Position numbers and translations under genes: made by a program. A model generated the notes under the pieces. The model made no database searches. It saw nothing but the letters and a program-made list of their open reading frames with translations, and had not been told where the DNA came from. This document shows, one piece after another, positions 43,441 to 55,194 of a stretch of DNA of 64,000 nucleotides. Position 1 is the stretch's first letter, and the number at the start of each line of letters is the position of its first letter. This DNA is from Ancistrus triradiatus (taxonomy: Eukaryota > Chordata > Actinopteri > Siluriformes > Loricariidae), in contig JAJAGP010000571.1 in assembly GCA_025084515.1 (NCBI GenBank), forward strand, positions 295,147-359,146, written 5' to 3'.

Positions 43441-43625
43441 CTACTTAACAGTTTGGATGCAGGAGAAAACTAGAGTACTCAGAGCTAGTCCACAAGGACA
43501 TCATGGGGAGAACATGCAAATATCACATAGACTTAGTCCAGACCGGGAATCGCACTGGAGATCTCTCTGAGGTGCCAAAGCTAATCACTTGCACCATGAG
43601 CCACATTAACCCAAGCCACATGTTA
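43441..43625 (-). repeat. Mermaid-like repeat, decayed
   Basis: 'gagaacatgcaaatatcaca' and 'gaccgggaatcgcactgg' correspond to the reverse-orientation Mermaid-type repeat at 29797-30122. Confidence 0.5.
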
Positions 43626-43642
43626 ATACTGAATACTGAACC

Positions 43643-43841
43643 ACTGTGGTAGCCTAGCGGGTAAAGTACTGGACTATGGACCAAAAGGTCCAGGGTTCAA
43701 ATCCCACCTCTGCCAAGCTGCCACTGTTGGGTCCTTGAGCAAGGCCCTTAACCCACAATTGCTTGGATTGTAAGACTGTACCAATTGTAAGTCGCTCTGG
43801 ATAAGGGTGTCTGCTAAATGCTGTAAATGTATATGTAAATG
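43643..43841 (+). mobile_element. tRNA-derived SINE, best full-length copy
   Basis: Complete: head 'actgtggtagcctagcgggt', B-box 'ggttcaaatccc', body 'gagcaaggcccttaaccc', tail 'aagtcgctctggataagg' and a short 'tgtaaatgta' repeat at the end. Use it as the reference for the family. Confidence 0.92.
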
Positions 43842-43844
43842 TAG

Positions 43845-45110
43845 CGAATATTCAGTGGTTTGAACCAAAAGTACTTACACAACACAATAATCGTTTTGTT
43901 TTTCACTTCCAATACACATTATTCAATAAATTACATGAGATATTCAATACTTTATTATAAAATAAGCTTTATGTTAATGACTTTGCCCAACTGTTGTTTA
44001 ATGTAAGAGTATAAATCATCTTTAAGGTGATGTGGAGTGATGGGGAGTGATGCGCCCTGGGAAATGTAGTAAGGCAGAGCAGTCGTGGTTGTGTACAGTA
44101 TTAAGCATGTATAAGGAACGCTACGCTCTGACATATAGAGTATATATTGGTTCAAATTCAACTTTTGATGGAGTTGTCGGAACGTATCCCCATCATAAAT
44201 CAGGGAGTACCTGTACTTGTGTAAGTGGTCAATTCTGTAACATGTAGGAAAATCTATTTAAGATATCCAAAACTGTCATTTTGATCCACCATCATGTTAC
44301 TAATGTCACCGCCATGCCCAGGACCTCCCAAGACACGAAGCATCGTAGTTGAACATCGGATCCTGGATCATGACACAGACCCTCTTTATGCTTCCAACCC
44401 CATTAAGCTGTCGCCTCTTTTAGTTTCGTGATATACCATGACACTGATGATTCTCAAATGATTTGGACCACCGACCGACAGCTTGTCATCGCACCAGTTG
44501 AGCCCATAGTTGCTTTTAGCCAGCCTGTTCGTACAGCTGTTCTTTTAAGATAAGCCAGTGCGCTGTGATAGCGATGATGAATAGCCATGTGTCAGGGCCG
44601 AATCTGACTCATTGACGTTTGGTCTGGGCCTGGAAATTGCCTGATGCTTGGCCATTGACCTCCCCCTGAGAGACTGACAGCGGTCAATACGGGTTCACTT
44701 CCTGCTGTCCCTCGAGAGCCACCACTCCATAATTCCTAGGGAGTGTTCCTCTGGGGATGGGGATTCAGTTTCTAGTCCCCTTCACGGAGGGAAAGGAGAA
44801 GACCTGGTATGGCGAAATGCGATAGCTGCCAACTGTTTATGTGATTCATGGTATCAGCCATCCCAAGGGTTAATACTGCCCAATTATATCAAGCACTGAC
44901 TGTGAAAGGATGAAGATAGGGAGATGGGATCGAATGTCTGCTTTTCTGGTTCAGCTTTCTGCACTCAATCTAAATAGAAAGATTGAGATACAATGGTCAT
45001 GTTCTCAGCGCTGACTGTCCTGATTACAGACAGTTTCAATTTAACGTCTTTGCTGAACTTACTGATTAATCATTCTCAGTTTGTGTTTAACACGTGCCTG
45101 AGTAATTCAT
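43845..45110. other. Desert interval, possible regulatory block
   Basis: No gene. 44560-44830 is repeat-free and balanced in base composition ('ctgactcattgacgtttgg', 'tccataattcctagggag') and would be worth a conservation check. Confidence 0.35.
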
Positions 45111-45116
45111 GCTTTT

Positions 45117-45290
45117 TTAGCAGCATTTATCCAGAGTGATTTACAATTGATACACTTTTACAATCCAAGCAATTGTGGGTTAAGGGCCTTGCTCAAGGAC
45201 CCAACAGTGGCAGCTTGCCAGAGGTGGGATTTGAACCCTGGACCTTCTGATCCATAGTCAAGTAGCTTAACCACTAGGCTACCACAGTCC
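45117..45290 (-). mobile_element. tRNA-derived SINE
   Basis: Minus copy: 'gcatttatccagagtg', 'gttaagggccttgctcaagg', 'gggatttgaaccctggacc', 'ggctaccacagtcc'. Confidence 0.9.
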
Positions 45291-45577
45291 TATTATATAT
45301 GTTGGAAATAACTGTTTTCTCAGAGACTTTAAGCTGTTCAGGTCCTGATACAGCAAAGCAGCCCCAAAGCTTCACCTCCACCATGCTTCACAGTTAGGAC
45401 GATGGTATTGTCGGTGCATAGTGTCTTTTTCCCTTCGTAGCATTATACATTTCTTTAAAGAGGTTCGCTTTTTCATTAGTTGGTCCATATACTGAATAAT
45501 TCCTGCCAAGTCTGCTGGGGAGAAGAGCTTTTGTGTGGTGTTTTTCTTATACTGGAAATCAGAGTTAATAATATTCA

Positions 45578-45748
45578 ATTAAATTCAGCTTTATTTGTAT
45601 AAGATTTTAACAGTGGATATTGTTGTAAAGCATGGTTGAGTCTAAATCCCAAGTAAGCAGCCTGGGGTGACAGTGGCAAGGAAAAACTCCCTAAATGTTA
45701 TAAGTAAGATACCTTGGGAGGACCAAGACTTAAAAAGTCACCCAACCT
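45578..45748 (+). repeat. Dispersed repeat R, interrupted by a SINE
   Basis: 'attcagctttatttgtata', 'gtggcaaggaaaaactccc' and 'ccttgggaggaccaagac'. A SINE (45749-45939) follows directly, with 'gttggagagtgtagatg' beyond it. Confidence 0.75.
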
Positions 45749-45939
45749 ACATTTACAGCATTTAGCAGACGCCCTTATCCAGAGCGACTTACAGTTGATA
45801 CAGTCTTACAATCCAAGCAATTGTGGGTTAAGGGCCTTGCTCAAGGACCCAACAGTGGCAGCTTGGCAGAGGTGGGATTTGAACCCTGGACCTTGTGGTG
45901 CATAGTCCAGTACCTTACCCACTAGGCTACCACAGTCCA
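45749..45939 (-). mobile_element. tRNA-derived SINE
   Basis: Near-complete minus copy: 'acatttacagcatttagc', 'cgcccttatccagagcgac', 'gggatttgaaccctggacc', 'ctaggctaccacagtcc'. Confidence 0.92.
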
Positions 45940-47310
45940 CGTTGGAGAGTGTAGATGTTGTATGTAAGAATTAACCTAAGTAACCTATTCAATAAGCTTA
46001 TAGTAATCGCTTAAACAAAACTTTTTTGGAAAATGAAATAAATAATGTAATAAATAAATAAAACCAATGAGAGACCAATGTCAAGTTACAACGATTCAGA
46101 GACAGGTCCAGGCACTACAGCTCTAAAATTGCATTAGGATTTATATATCTAATAAAAGTCTTCATATTATATTCTTATACTATTTTGAAGTGTTTTTCCT
46201 CTCCAAAATGTTTGTTTTTGTACAGATAATTTTAGCAAAAGTTTTAGCAACTATACACATAAAATCACGACCTTTTGTTAAGACAAAAGAGTTTGAGAAA
46301 AATCCGTGTGCTATAAACACATTCATAAATGGCACACTGATCTACAGAATTTGTGACACGTACTTCAAAACAGTGGAGTCTAACTACTCAGCATGTGGTC
46401 ATGGGGTACAGGGGTGCAGTCTCAATTTCTGGTCTAATATGCAGGACTAAAATAAGGGTCCACTTGCGGAGTAAAACTCAGTGTTTCAGTGGTGATATGA
46501 AAATAAGGTTAATAAGCTGCGACAAATGTAAATCACAACTTTCAAAGAAATCAAAATATCTTTTATGAACAATATTGAAAACACACACATTGTTCTACGT
46601 ATTATTTTCACAAGCTGAAAATTAGGGGTTTGTGATCGCCTCCTCCTGCAAGACCGCAGTCTGTGAATAAGGATTTTGTATATATTTAGCTTATTGCTAT
46701 CTCAATGAATGGCTTGTGTTTAAATAGATCATAACACAACCCTTGCATTTATCTACGGTCTCAATACCTTTTGAAATAGTTACTGCGGAACTGATCCATA
46801 TAGTCGACTCTCGATGCGTTATATTGTGCAGTTTTACAACAAAACATTGTAATGATTGAGGTCTCACAGGATAAAGTAGATAAAGCCAATAGTGAGTACT
46901 CACTATGCAGTACAAGCACTGACAGACATGCGATAAGCGATAATAGTCTGGACATCCCTTGGGTAAAATGGACATTGATATTTCATAGGTCATCCACATG
47001 GTCTCTTTGTATTGAGCACTATAATGGCTCGTTTAAATACCATACACAAACAGATAATGAGGTTTACATTAAGCTCAAGCCCATTAGTTCCTTTTTAATA
47101 AATAAGCCGTTCCCAGGAATGAAGGAGGCTTGGTATCCATGTCCCGTGCTGATAGGAGCTCTTTTAATGAAACACTTTTTTGTGCTTGGTCGAGCTCATT
47201 TGATTTTTTTTTTCTTTTTGCTCCCCATAGGCCTCCTGTATCCTGTGATAAGTCCTGAAACCACTGAAGCCTGTAATGACTCCATTACTGAGATCACCAC
47301 AGGACTGGGA
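45940..47310. other. Desert interval, no gene seen
   Basis: AT-rich. Open frames (for example 46190-46450) lack domains. 46970-47130 is repeat-free and TAAT-rich. Confidence 0.4.
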
Positions 47311-47311
47311 G

Positions 47312-47312
<1 letters not shown>

Positions 47313-47362
<50 letters not shown>
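47313..47362. repeat. (GT)n microsatellite
   Basis: About 25 units; first of three dinucleotide arrays within 460 bases. Confidence 0.95.
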
Positions 47363-47364
<2 letters not shown>

Positions 47365-47498
47365 ATCTGTGTTTAAGTGAGTGTGCATTACCTTATGAAT
47401 CTATCCCAGTATGAACTGTATTCACTTTGCAGTCAAGCTGGAAACAGGGTCTAATACATTCCTACATTACATACACATTTGATTATTCAAATACACAA

Positions 47499-47501
<3 letters not shown>

Positions 47502-47548
<47 letters not shown>
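47502..47548. repeat. (CA)n microsatellite
   Basis: About 23 units. Confidence 0.95.
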
Positions 47549-47551
<3 letters not shown>

Positions 47552-47663
47552 ACTGACAGACTGTGAAGTAATAGGCTGGTAATTATTCTAAGGGGAAGCT
47601 ACCACCTAAGAAGACATAATGGGTCAATTGCAAGTTAATGTTCTCTTTGCCTCATGGAGCATG

Positions 47664-47666
<3 letters not shown>

Positions 47667-47759
<93 letters not shown>

Positions 47760-47768
47760 ACACACACA
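47667..47768. repeat. (CA)n microsatellite, long
   Basis: About 50 units with two CG-containing interruptions near the right end. Confidence 0.95.
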
Positions 47769-48284
47769 AATGAATTAAATCTGCCCAAATGCTTTGCCAC
47801 TGTCCTGTCACTCACCGCTTTGTCTCGCCCAACTGCAATTACAGCGAAACGCAACCATTACACTGCCTCAGAGAAAAATCCATACTGTAATTCACACAGC
47901 TCACACTGAGCAGGTGTTAATTATTTACCCCCATCACATGAGCATATCACACCGCCACCTGTACAGCACACTGCACAATCCCAGTGGGTAGCAAAAATCA
48001 GGAATACATTCACTTCCTGCATTTATTTGCCCTAATGAAGTAACTCATATGTACACAACTTGACAGTCGAGCCAAACGAAGCCAATCAGCTATGAAATGC
48101 ATACTGTGTGAAGTTTGCTTCTGGGGCCACAAGGTTAACGTACAGTCTTACATTCCTGGACAAATGACAGGCTAACACAACCTTCGCGAGGAACCAAATA
48201 CAAAATAGCCAAATGTGGGATCATTTCTGAGCAATCAGCACAGGTCGTTTCATTGAAAAATATTTAAAAAAAAAACTTTCTTTA

Positions 48285-48690
48285 ATTATCTAAGCATTCA
48301 TAGAATTAAAGATGAGCCAAAAAACGATGCCCATCCGATTCATAAGGACGTTCAGGTACGTGGTTCGTGTCAAATTGGAGACCACTTGTATCACATGGAC
48401 CGGACCCAAGGCTTCCCAGCAGAACAGTGTTGGAATCTGGCGGAGACATTTCTGGGAAACCCTTGCTTTATCCTGCTGAAAAATACCAGTTTGAAGCCCT
48501 GCCATGAGAGGCAACACATGTGGCTGCAGGATGTCCTGCACATATTGCTGAGTTGTTAGTTTCCCTCGTATCACTACTCGAGGTGACCAACTATCATATG
48601 CGATGGCTCCCCAGATCATCACACCAGCAGTTGGGGCAGTGTGTCACTCCACAGCAAAATCAGAATGGAAGCACCTGTAATCATTTACAT
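48285..48690 (-). pseudogene. Tc1 transposase catalytic fragment
   Basis: The minus frame 48622-48290 reads MMIWGAIAYDSWSPRVVIRG, then a DILQPHVLPLM block, then IFQQDKARVSQ at the second catalytic aspartate. This differs from the other families here. A deletion-derived Tc1 is inserted at 48692. The last catalytic block is not recognisable. Confidence 0.75.
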
Positions 48691-48691
48691 A

Positions 48692-49167
48692 CAGTGGGGC
48701 AAAAAAGTCTTTAGTCAGCCATGGATTGTTCTCCTACTTACAAAGATGTGCGAGGTCTGTAAATTTCATCAACAGCTTCAACAGCTCTTTGGTCTTGGCC
48801 ATGGTTGAGTTTGGAGTCTGACTGTTGGAGGCTGTGGACAGGTGTCTTTTATACTGATAACGAGGTCAAACAGGTGCCATTAATACAGGTAATGAGTGGA
48901 GGACAGAAGAGCTTCTTAAAGAAGAAGTTACAGGTCTGTGAGAGCCATAAATCTTGCTTGTTTGTGGGTGACCAAATACTTATTTTCCACCATGATTTAC
49001 AATTCAATTCTTTAAAAATCCTACAATGTGATTTCCTGGATATTTTTTCTCATTTTGTCTCTCATAGTTGAAGTGTACCTCTGATGAAAATTACAGACCT
49101 CTCTCATCTTTCTAAGTAGGAGAACTAGCACAATCAGTGGCTGACTAAATACCTTTTTGCTCCTCTC
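48692..49167. mobile_element. Internal-deletion derivative of the 3705-5154 Tc1 family
   Basis: It keeps both ends ('cagtggggcaaaaaagtctt', 'aagtaggagaactagcac') and the start-codon region ('tggtcttggccatggttgag'), but lacks the roughly 970 bases that encode the transposase. TA precedes (48690-48691) and follows (48168+1000, that is 49168-49169); the last bases of the right end are mutated. The full-length relative in this window shares the deletion borders. Confidence 0.85.
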
Positions 49168-49169
49168 TA

Positions 49170-50559
49170 TCTGCCTGAGACATAACAAAAGTTTCTAAAG
49201 TTTCTATGTGGGTGCGTTTTTTGTCAATGAGTATCTGTATATGAGGTTACAGCTATGTGTAACAAACAGCATCACAGGTTTACTGATGTTATTTTTGGGA
49301 TAGTAGCTTCTTTATACTGTTAATTTCTGAGTAAACCCTGGCCAGCTGAAGCTCTTACATTGACTTCTATATTACTTTATCTTCAATCAACTGACCTGTG
49401 ATGTAAGCCTGGACAAGCATATTCAGTCTTCAATTAGCTTGAATTAAAAAAAAGTCAAAGGTACTGCTTTTATAAGCATATTTTATTCAATATCCTCCTA
49501 CCCTGATCTTTCGCAACTGGGTGAAAGTTGGACTTTTTGGACCATTAAAAGAGCCATCAGATCCCAAAGTGGCCACAGGAGGGCCAGGATGCTCTGTGGA
49601 TTCGAATGGAGTCCTGACTGCTATTCTTATCTAAATGGTATGATTTTAAAAAGGGTGTTTCAAGATAGATGGCTCTCCTCAGTAAAACAAAAACAAGCAC
49701 TTTTACTGAAATTAAACCTGCTCTATGGGGGCCCTCAGGTTTCAGTGAGCTGATTTCTAAAGAAAGGTGTGATAAATGTGCTTCCAGACGGAGACTGTAT
49801 GAACATAACGAGCTGACTGGGGTAAACGTACACTTGTTAGATGTTCAGGGCCACAGTATGAGGTCATAAATCAACCATTGGTTTCCTTTGACATCAGTTC
49901 CTGAAGATGGTCAATGAGGGTCGCCATCATGGCAAAGACGTCTGCAGTCTTTAACTGGAGATCAAGTGAGGTGAGATAAAATGATTCATAATTCACTTGG
50001 TTATCATGTAAAGTCTATACAATGAGACTACGCCATATTTTATTAGGTAGATTGATGTCAAGTTGGTTTCTTGTGGTATGTTATTAGCTACAAGGATAAT
50101 GGGGCTTCAAAACAGGAATCATCGTTACAGTCTAGTGACCACTTGTCATTGATTCCATGTAAAATATGCATTGCCCATTAAGAAAACGTCTAGAATGAAC
50201 ACAGCCTTAGATGTTATTGCTATTGCCTTTACCGCTAGCCTTGTATATTGCACCACTGCCAGACTAAAAAGGCAAACGCATCTACATTGGTGAGAAAATT
50301 GATACACGTCCTTCTATTTTTTCCAAGAAATGACATTAAAAGTTGTAAGGAGCAGTTACAACTGGTATTAGCTGCCGTGTTGACACATCACCTCTTGATC
50401 CGTGTATATAAAGCAATTCTCTTACTTCTATAAACGGCTTACACTTTGAGTGAAAAGAGTTTTTTTGTATTTCACCCCGCTGAAATCATCACTGCTGGCT
50501 TTTCTTCAGGAACAAAAAGACGACTATACAATTGATAGGTCGAATCACAGCTAAGAAAA
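49170..50559. other. Desert interval, no gene seen
   Basis: Repeat-poor. 49500-49870 looks constrained in composition and might be regulatory. No coding evidence. Confidence 0.35.
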
Positions 50560-51240
50560 CAAACCCACGGAGGCCTGTGTCAATCCAGGAAGGTCGGTCC
50601 AGCTCCTCGGCAGAGCTTATGAGCCAAAGAACAAAGGACCTCCAAAAAAGGACCACAAATTCAGTGGGGGTTTCTCCTCGAGACTCATGGGTAAGATTCC
50701 CTTAAGCCTATTTAGTTTTCAAATGCCAGTGTGTCCCCCCTCAGCCTCTCAGCGTGGCCGTGGTATCCAAACATGTCTTCATTTACTCGCTGTGTGTTAG
50801 AGCGCCTGGGGAATTCTTCTCTGCAAAAGGACCATCTCGAATATACCATTATTATCGCTTCGTCAGCTCGCATTCACCGTCTTTCTAACCTCTCACCCCG
50901 GACTATGGCAACAGCGAGAAAAATGTCCCAATTGATTGACAGAGTTGAGAAAAGCCAGCCCCTCCCCTTGGTCTCCAATAGGCATTTCAAACACTTTGGA
51001 GAACAATAGGGGCTTGGGCGTAATGGGATCAATGAGGGGATGATGACTGTCAAAAGAGCACATAGTCCTCAACACAAACGTGATTATCTCAGCGTGACGG
51101 AGGAAGAACAGAGGGGGAGGGGGAGCCGTGGTGAAGCTGGTCCCATGCCGGGCACCTCCAATCGAGCTGGCGTTGAACACGAGGGCCAGGCTGTCAGGCC
51201 TTGCCCTCTCCCATCTACTGGGGGCCTTTAACAAATCTAT
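50560..51240. promoter_or_regulatory. Candidate conserved enhancer block with a PBX-MEIS site
   Basis: About 680 bases without repeats. A perfect TGATTGACAG (50933-50942), the composite PBX-MEIS site, lies in a dense stretch with CAATTGATTG and TAATGGGATCAATGAGG words. TALE-factor sites of this type are common in developmental enhancers. Its place upstream of irx4, in the presumed irx4-irx2 interval, fits an enhancer. Inference. Confidence 0.35.
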
Positions 51241-51249
51241 TCAACTAAC

Positions 51250-51700
51250 AAGACTGATTTCTCACAGCTCAGAGGAACCGGGAAGATCCAGTCTACCACT
51301 ATTGTTCAGCAGGAGAACAAGATCCTTCAGCAAAATCACTATCTCAGATCACTTTCCCACCCTCTTAGAACTGGTGTTATTAGTAAGCAGGTGACCAAGA
51401 TCCTGTCGGAGATTTGTCATGTCACAACACTTTCTCTCAGAGCTTGTGCTGCTCAGCAGGTGAATTAGTTCTTCCAGGAGCATCACCATCTCAAACCACT
51501 TTCTCACTTTCTCGCCGGTGCTGTTAGTCAGCAGGAGGACAGTTTCCTCCAGGAACATTGCCACCTCACACCACTTCCCCTTTCTCTCTAAGCTGGTGTG
51601 TTTTTGGTAAGCAGGAGAAGTAACTTCCTCCAGGAGCCACAACATGTCACGTCACTGTCCCACTCCTTTGTGTTTGGTGTTTTTGAAGATGGGCACAAAC
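51250..51700. repeat. Degenerate minisatellite, 75-80 base units (part 1)
   Basis: The word 'cagcagg' recurs at about 51307, 51385, 51454, 51529 and 51609. Each is followed by 'ttcctccaggagcatcac'-like sequence and a pyrimidine-rich 'cactttctcac' segment. Unit spacing is 69-80 bases and copies differ strongly. Periods near multiples of three create long but meaningless open frames. Confidence 0.8.
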
Positions 51701-51753
51701 ATTTATCTATTTGAACTGGTTCTACTGGTCAACAGGAGAAGCCAGTTCATTAA

Positions 51754-51938
51754 TTTACATTTATGTCATTAATTTACATTATGCCAGAGCGACTTACAAG
51801 TCTTTATTTTATAATCCAAGCAAGTGTGGGTTAAGGGTCAAGGACCCAACAGTGGCAGCTTGGCAGAGGTGGGATTTGAACCGTGGACCTTCTGGTCCAT
51901 AGTCTTTTTTAACTTAACCACTAGGCTACCACAGTCCC
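51754..51938 (-). mobile_element. tRNA-derived SINE
   Basis: Minus copy with a small internal deletion: 'ccagagcgacttacaagtc', 'gggatttgaaccgtggacc', 'ctaggctaccacagtccc'. It separates parts of the minisatellite. Confidence 0.88.
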
Positions 51939-52287
51939 ACAGCATCAGTATGTCACACCATTTTCCCATTGTCTCTTGACTTGGTGCTCTTCAGTAAGTC
52001 CTCCGAGCATCTACATGAAGGAGAACAAGTTCCACCGAGAGCCTGTCCAACAACTTGATTCGTTCCAGGGCTTTTTTTGTATGCATTCGCACTGCTAATA
52101 GGAACGCTGTGTGACACTGAACTGCCCTAAGGCATGACTCAAAATTGTGTTGATTTTCAAAATAGTAAAGCCTGAACTTCACTCTCAGACCATTTTTTTT
52201 TGTTTTTTTGTTTTTTTTCCATTTGTAGCAGATCTGAAGACATGTTATTTATATGGCTATAAGTGTACATGGACATTTAAACATGGC

Positions 52288-52480
52288 AAGTCAAGTCAGA
52301 TTTATTTGTATAGAGATTTTTACAATGGAGCATTTTCCCAAAGCAGCTTTAAAATTTTAGATTTTTAGATCTTCTAATATCTGGGGCCAATCCCAAATTG
52401 ATCAAGCCTATGGTAACAGTGGCAAGGAAAACCTCCCTAAACTGGGAGCCTTCTTTGGAGGCTTAGATGGTAAATGTAAT
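52288..52480 (+). repeat. Dispersed repeat R
   Basis: 'caagtcaagtcagatttatt', 'tttttacaatggagcatttt' and 'agtggcaaggaaaacctccc'. Confidence 0.82.
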
Positions 52481-52724
52481 AAATTATTTATGAAACGAAT
52501 TTATCTGAAACGAATTTATCTATCAATCACTATACACTTGCATCACTATGCCTGGACCAATCGCCGTACTCTTGCATCTGGACCAATCACCGGAAATTTT
52601 CGTTGCTCAGGGTTCCTATGCACTGAGAAAAAGACCCTATTTTGAAGTAGGAGCTAAAAAAAAGTCCTCATACATGGCATCCTAAGACAACAGAAGAACT
52701 AGGAAAAAGTTACATAACCTTGTA

Positions 52725-53110
52725 TAACACCACTTTCCCACTTTCTCAGAGTTGGTGATCTTGTCCCATAGATGAACAAGTTTCTCCAGATTCATGGCCA
52801 CCTCAAACCACTTTCTCATCCTCTCAGACTTGGTGCTAATGCCAACCAGTGGAAGTGAGTTTCTCCAGAGGCATTAAACCACTTATTCACTCACTCAGAG
52901 CTTGTGCTCCTGTTCAGCAGGACAATAAGTTCGTCCAGGAGCATCAACATATCACACCACTTTCCTTCTCTCAGAGCTGGTGTCATATGAGTGCAGGAGG
53001 ACAAGTTCCTCAAGGAACGTTGCAGTCTCCAACCACTTTCTCATGCTCTCAGAGCTGGTGCTGGTGGTCGGCAGAAGAACCAGTTCCTCCGAGAGCATCA
53101 ATGTGTACTT
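52725..53110. repeat. Degenerate minisatellite, 75-80 base units (part 2)
   Basis: Same unit as 51250-51700: 'ctctcagagctggtgctgg' and 'gttcctccgagagcatcaa' repeated four to five times. A single further unit lies at 53570-53650. Confidence 0.78.
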
Positions 53111-54439
53111 TTGCACTGGAGTAACTTTGATAGTTTGTCTTTGTCGCGTGCTTGTACTGCAGAAACTCAGAACGATTGCTGTTCTCAGAATGTCATGTCT
53201 AGGGAGTTTTTTAGCTCCTACTTCAAGGTAGGGTTTTTTTCTCAGCGTGTAGAAACCCTTAGTGAAGTGAGTATGGGGCGATTGGCCCAGACGTAAGAGT
53301 TCGGTGATTGGTTCTCAACAGCCGTGTTTAAATATATTTGTACACTGGTAGCCTATAAACAACAGATCTTCATGCTAAAAATGGAAAAACCACAGACAAA
53401 CGGACTGACAGTGAAGTCTAGGCTTTACTCAGCCTATATGTGTGCAATTTTGAGTGGTCTAAACGAAATTTGCATGGCTTACATCACTTCAGTGTCACAC
53501 AGCATTCATACTGGTGGTGCGAATGCAAACAAAAAATAGGTCCAAAAAGCTCCTATCAATGTGTTACTGCACTTTTCCGCTCTCTCAGAGCTGGTGCTGG
53601 TGTTCAGTAGTTCCTCTGAGAGCGTCGCTGTCTCACACTGCTTTGCCATGCTGTGTAGGAGCTGTTTGTTTACGTTTCCACAAAGCTGGTCGCATCTCTG
53701 TTTTTTTTTTTAAACCAAGTAGCATATAATTGAACTGCTTTAAACAAGGAGCTGCTAAATCCTTATTCATCCTCACTGGTCAGAAGGTGCTGATTAATGT
53801 ACTAATATGTTCTTAGTAGTATTAGTAGCAACCGGAGACTAAATCACAGGTTCTTATTAATGTGCTCATTCTAAAACATCACTTACACGTTTCCATAGTA
53901 ACAGCTAATTATAGGTCTGGCTTGGAAAAACCTCTCAGGATATCTCAGGAAAAAACTGTTACTTTTTTAAGATCTCGAATTTTTTTAAGCAACGAAATGT
54001 ATTAAGTATACATAATGTCAAGATGTCAAGGAAATTGTCCCTAACAACATTTGTGAGGGATTTCAGAATAAAACACAGTAATTAAAAATAGATCAAATAA
54101 ATTGGGCTCACAAGAAACAAAAATACCTGTTATTATGGGAAACGTACATAAAACAGTTGTGAATCCCTGCCTATTTATGTCTTCCATAACTACTCACTGC
54201 TCATGTTTGTTTAATGGTAGTCATGATTACTTTGTATCGTTGTCATGGAGACATCCCAGGGCTTCTTACATCACTGGATCTTGGATTCAAATCAGGAGTA
54301 TGTTGGTGGTAGAACCAAAACAAAGGCTCATTTGCAGTGGAAAATCATGGAAGGATTCCAGCGCTGGCACTGTGTTGGTACGTGGAAAAGGGCTAACACA
54401 TGTTCTTCAACGCACAGACGAGAGGCCTGAACGGAGCGA
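53111..54439. other. Desert interval, no gene seen
   Basis: Besides one stray minisatellite unit (53570-53650) this is unique AT-rich DNA without coding signal. Confidence 0.4.
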
Positions 54440-54740
54440 CAGAAGAGGAACAGGAATGCCCAAAGTCTGTCTGCCTAATCTGATTTAATTTGAGGTTTTT
54501 GAAGCGGAGGCGGCAGGTTGTCCTCACCTCTGTTTGCTCACAATATTACAGTATTATGTGGGGGGAGATTAGTCACAGAGCTGAGTGCAGTTAGATTGGA
54601 TATTTAGGCTGCCATTCATGCCAGGTCTGTTATTACAGCGTCTTAATCTCAAGCTGGAGCACAATGAACGCTGTGATAATGTGATTAAATCAAGTTATAC
54701 CACTGACATGATTGAGAACAATGCTGACTAACATGAAGAG
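54440..54740. promoter_or_regulatory. Candidate conserved non-coding block
   Basis: Repeat-free and rich in TAAT cores ('tctgatttaatttgagg', 'gataatgtgattaaatcaag'), with GC-richer words between. Typical look of an enhancer near a developmental gene, but not testable from one sequence. Confidence 0.28.
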
Positions 54741-55194
54741 CACTTTTTTTCAGGCACTGGCATTACATAGCAAAATGAGTTCATTTATATTCTACACCTG
54801 GGCTGAAGTTTGGCTGAGGCACATAGAGCCTCCAGATTAGTCACAGTGTCTTCAGAGGGAACCTCAGGGGCTCAATGCCTGAGGCTACAGGACACACACA
54901 AACACTGCCATCACTAAGGGCTGCTCCCCACCTTAATTATGAGCTCGGGTTCCGTGAAGGACGTAGCTTTCATTCTACACTGAGCAAAGTGGTGTGACTC
55001 AACTGACACTGAGAGGTTTGATCCAGCAAGCAACCTTCAAGGACTGCTCCAGTATTTCTTAGTCTTTATAGTAGCATGTGATTGCAAAAAGGACTAGTTT
55101 GATTCCCAGTACAGACCAAATATCCTACCGACTCTTCAGATAGCGTGTTTTTAGTATTATTAATATTCTCAAAATGAAAAAAACACAACGTCTA

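Noticed and set aside
46852..47376. 174-codon plus-strand frame
   Set aside because: It ends in a GT microsatellite and shows no domain, splice context or coding bias.
47619..47909. Frames rich in TH or CV repeats
   Set aside because: Pure translation of CA/GT microsatellites; the same holds at 7350-7694, 17066-17346 and 57842-58057.
51349..51645. Minus-strand open frame with leucine-rich 25-residue repeats
   Set aside because: It coincides with the 75-80 base minisatellite. A period near a multiple of three produces such frames, and no start, splice sites or homologous protein are apparent.
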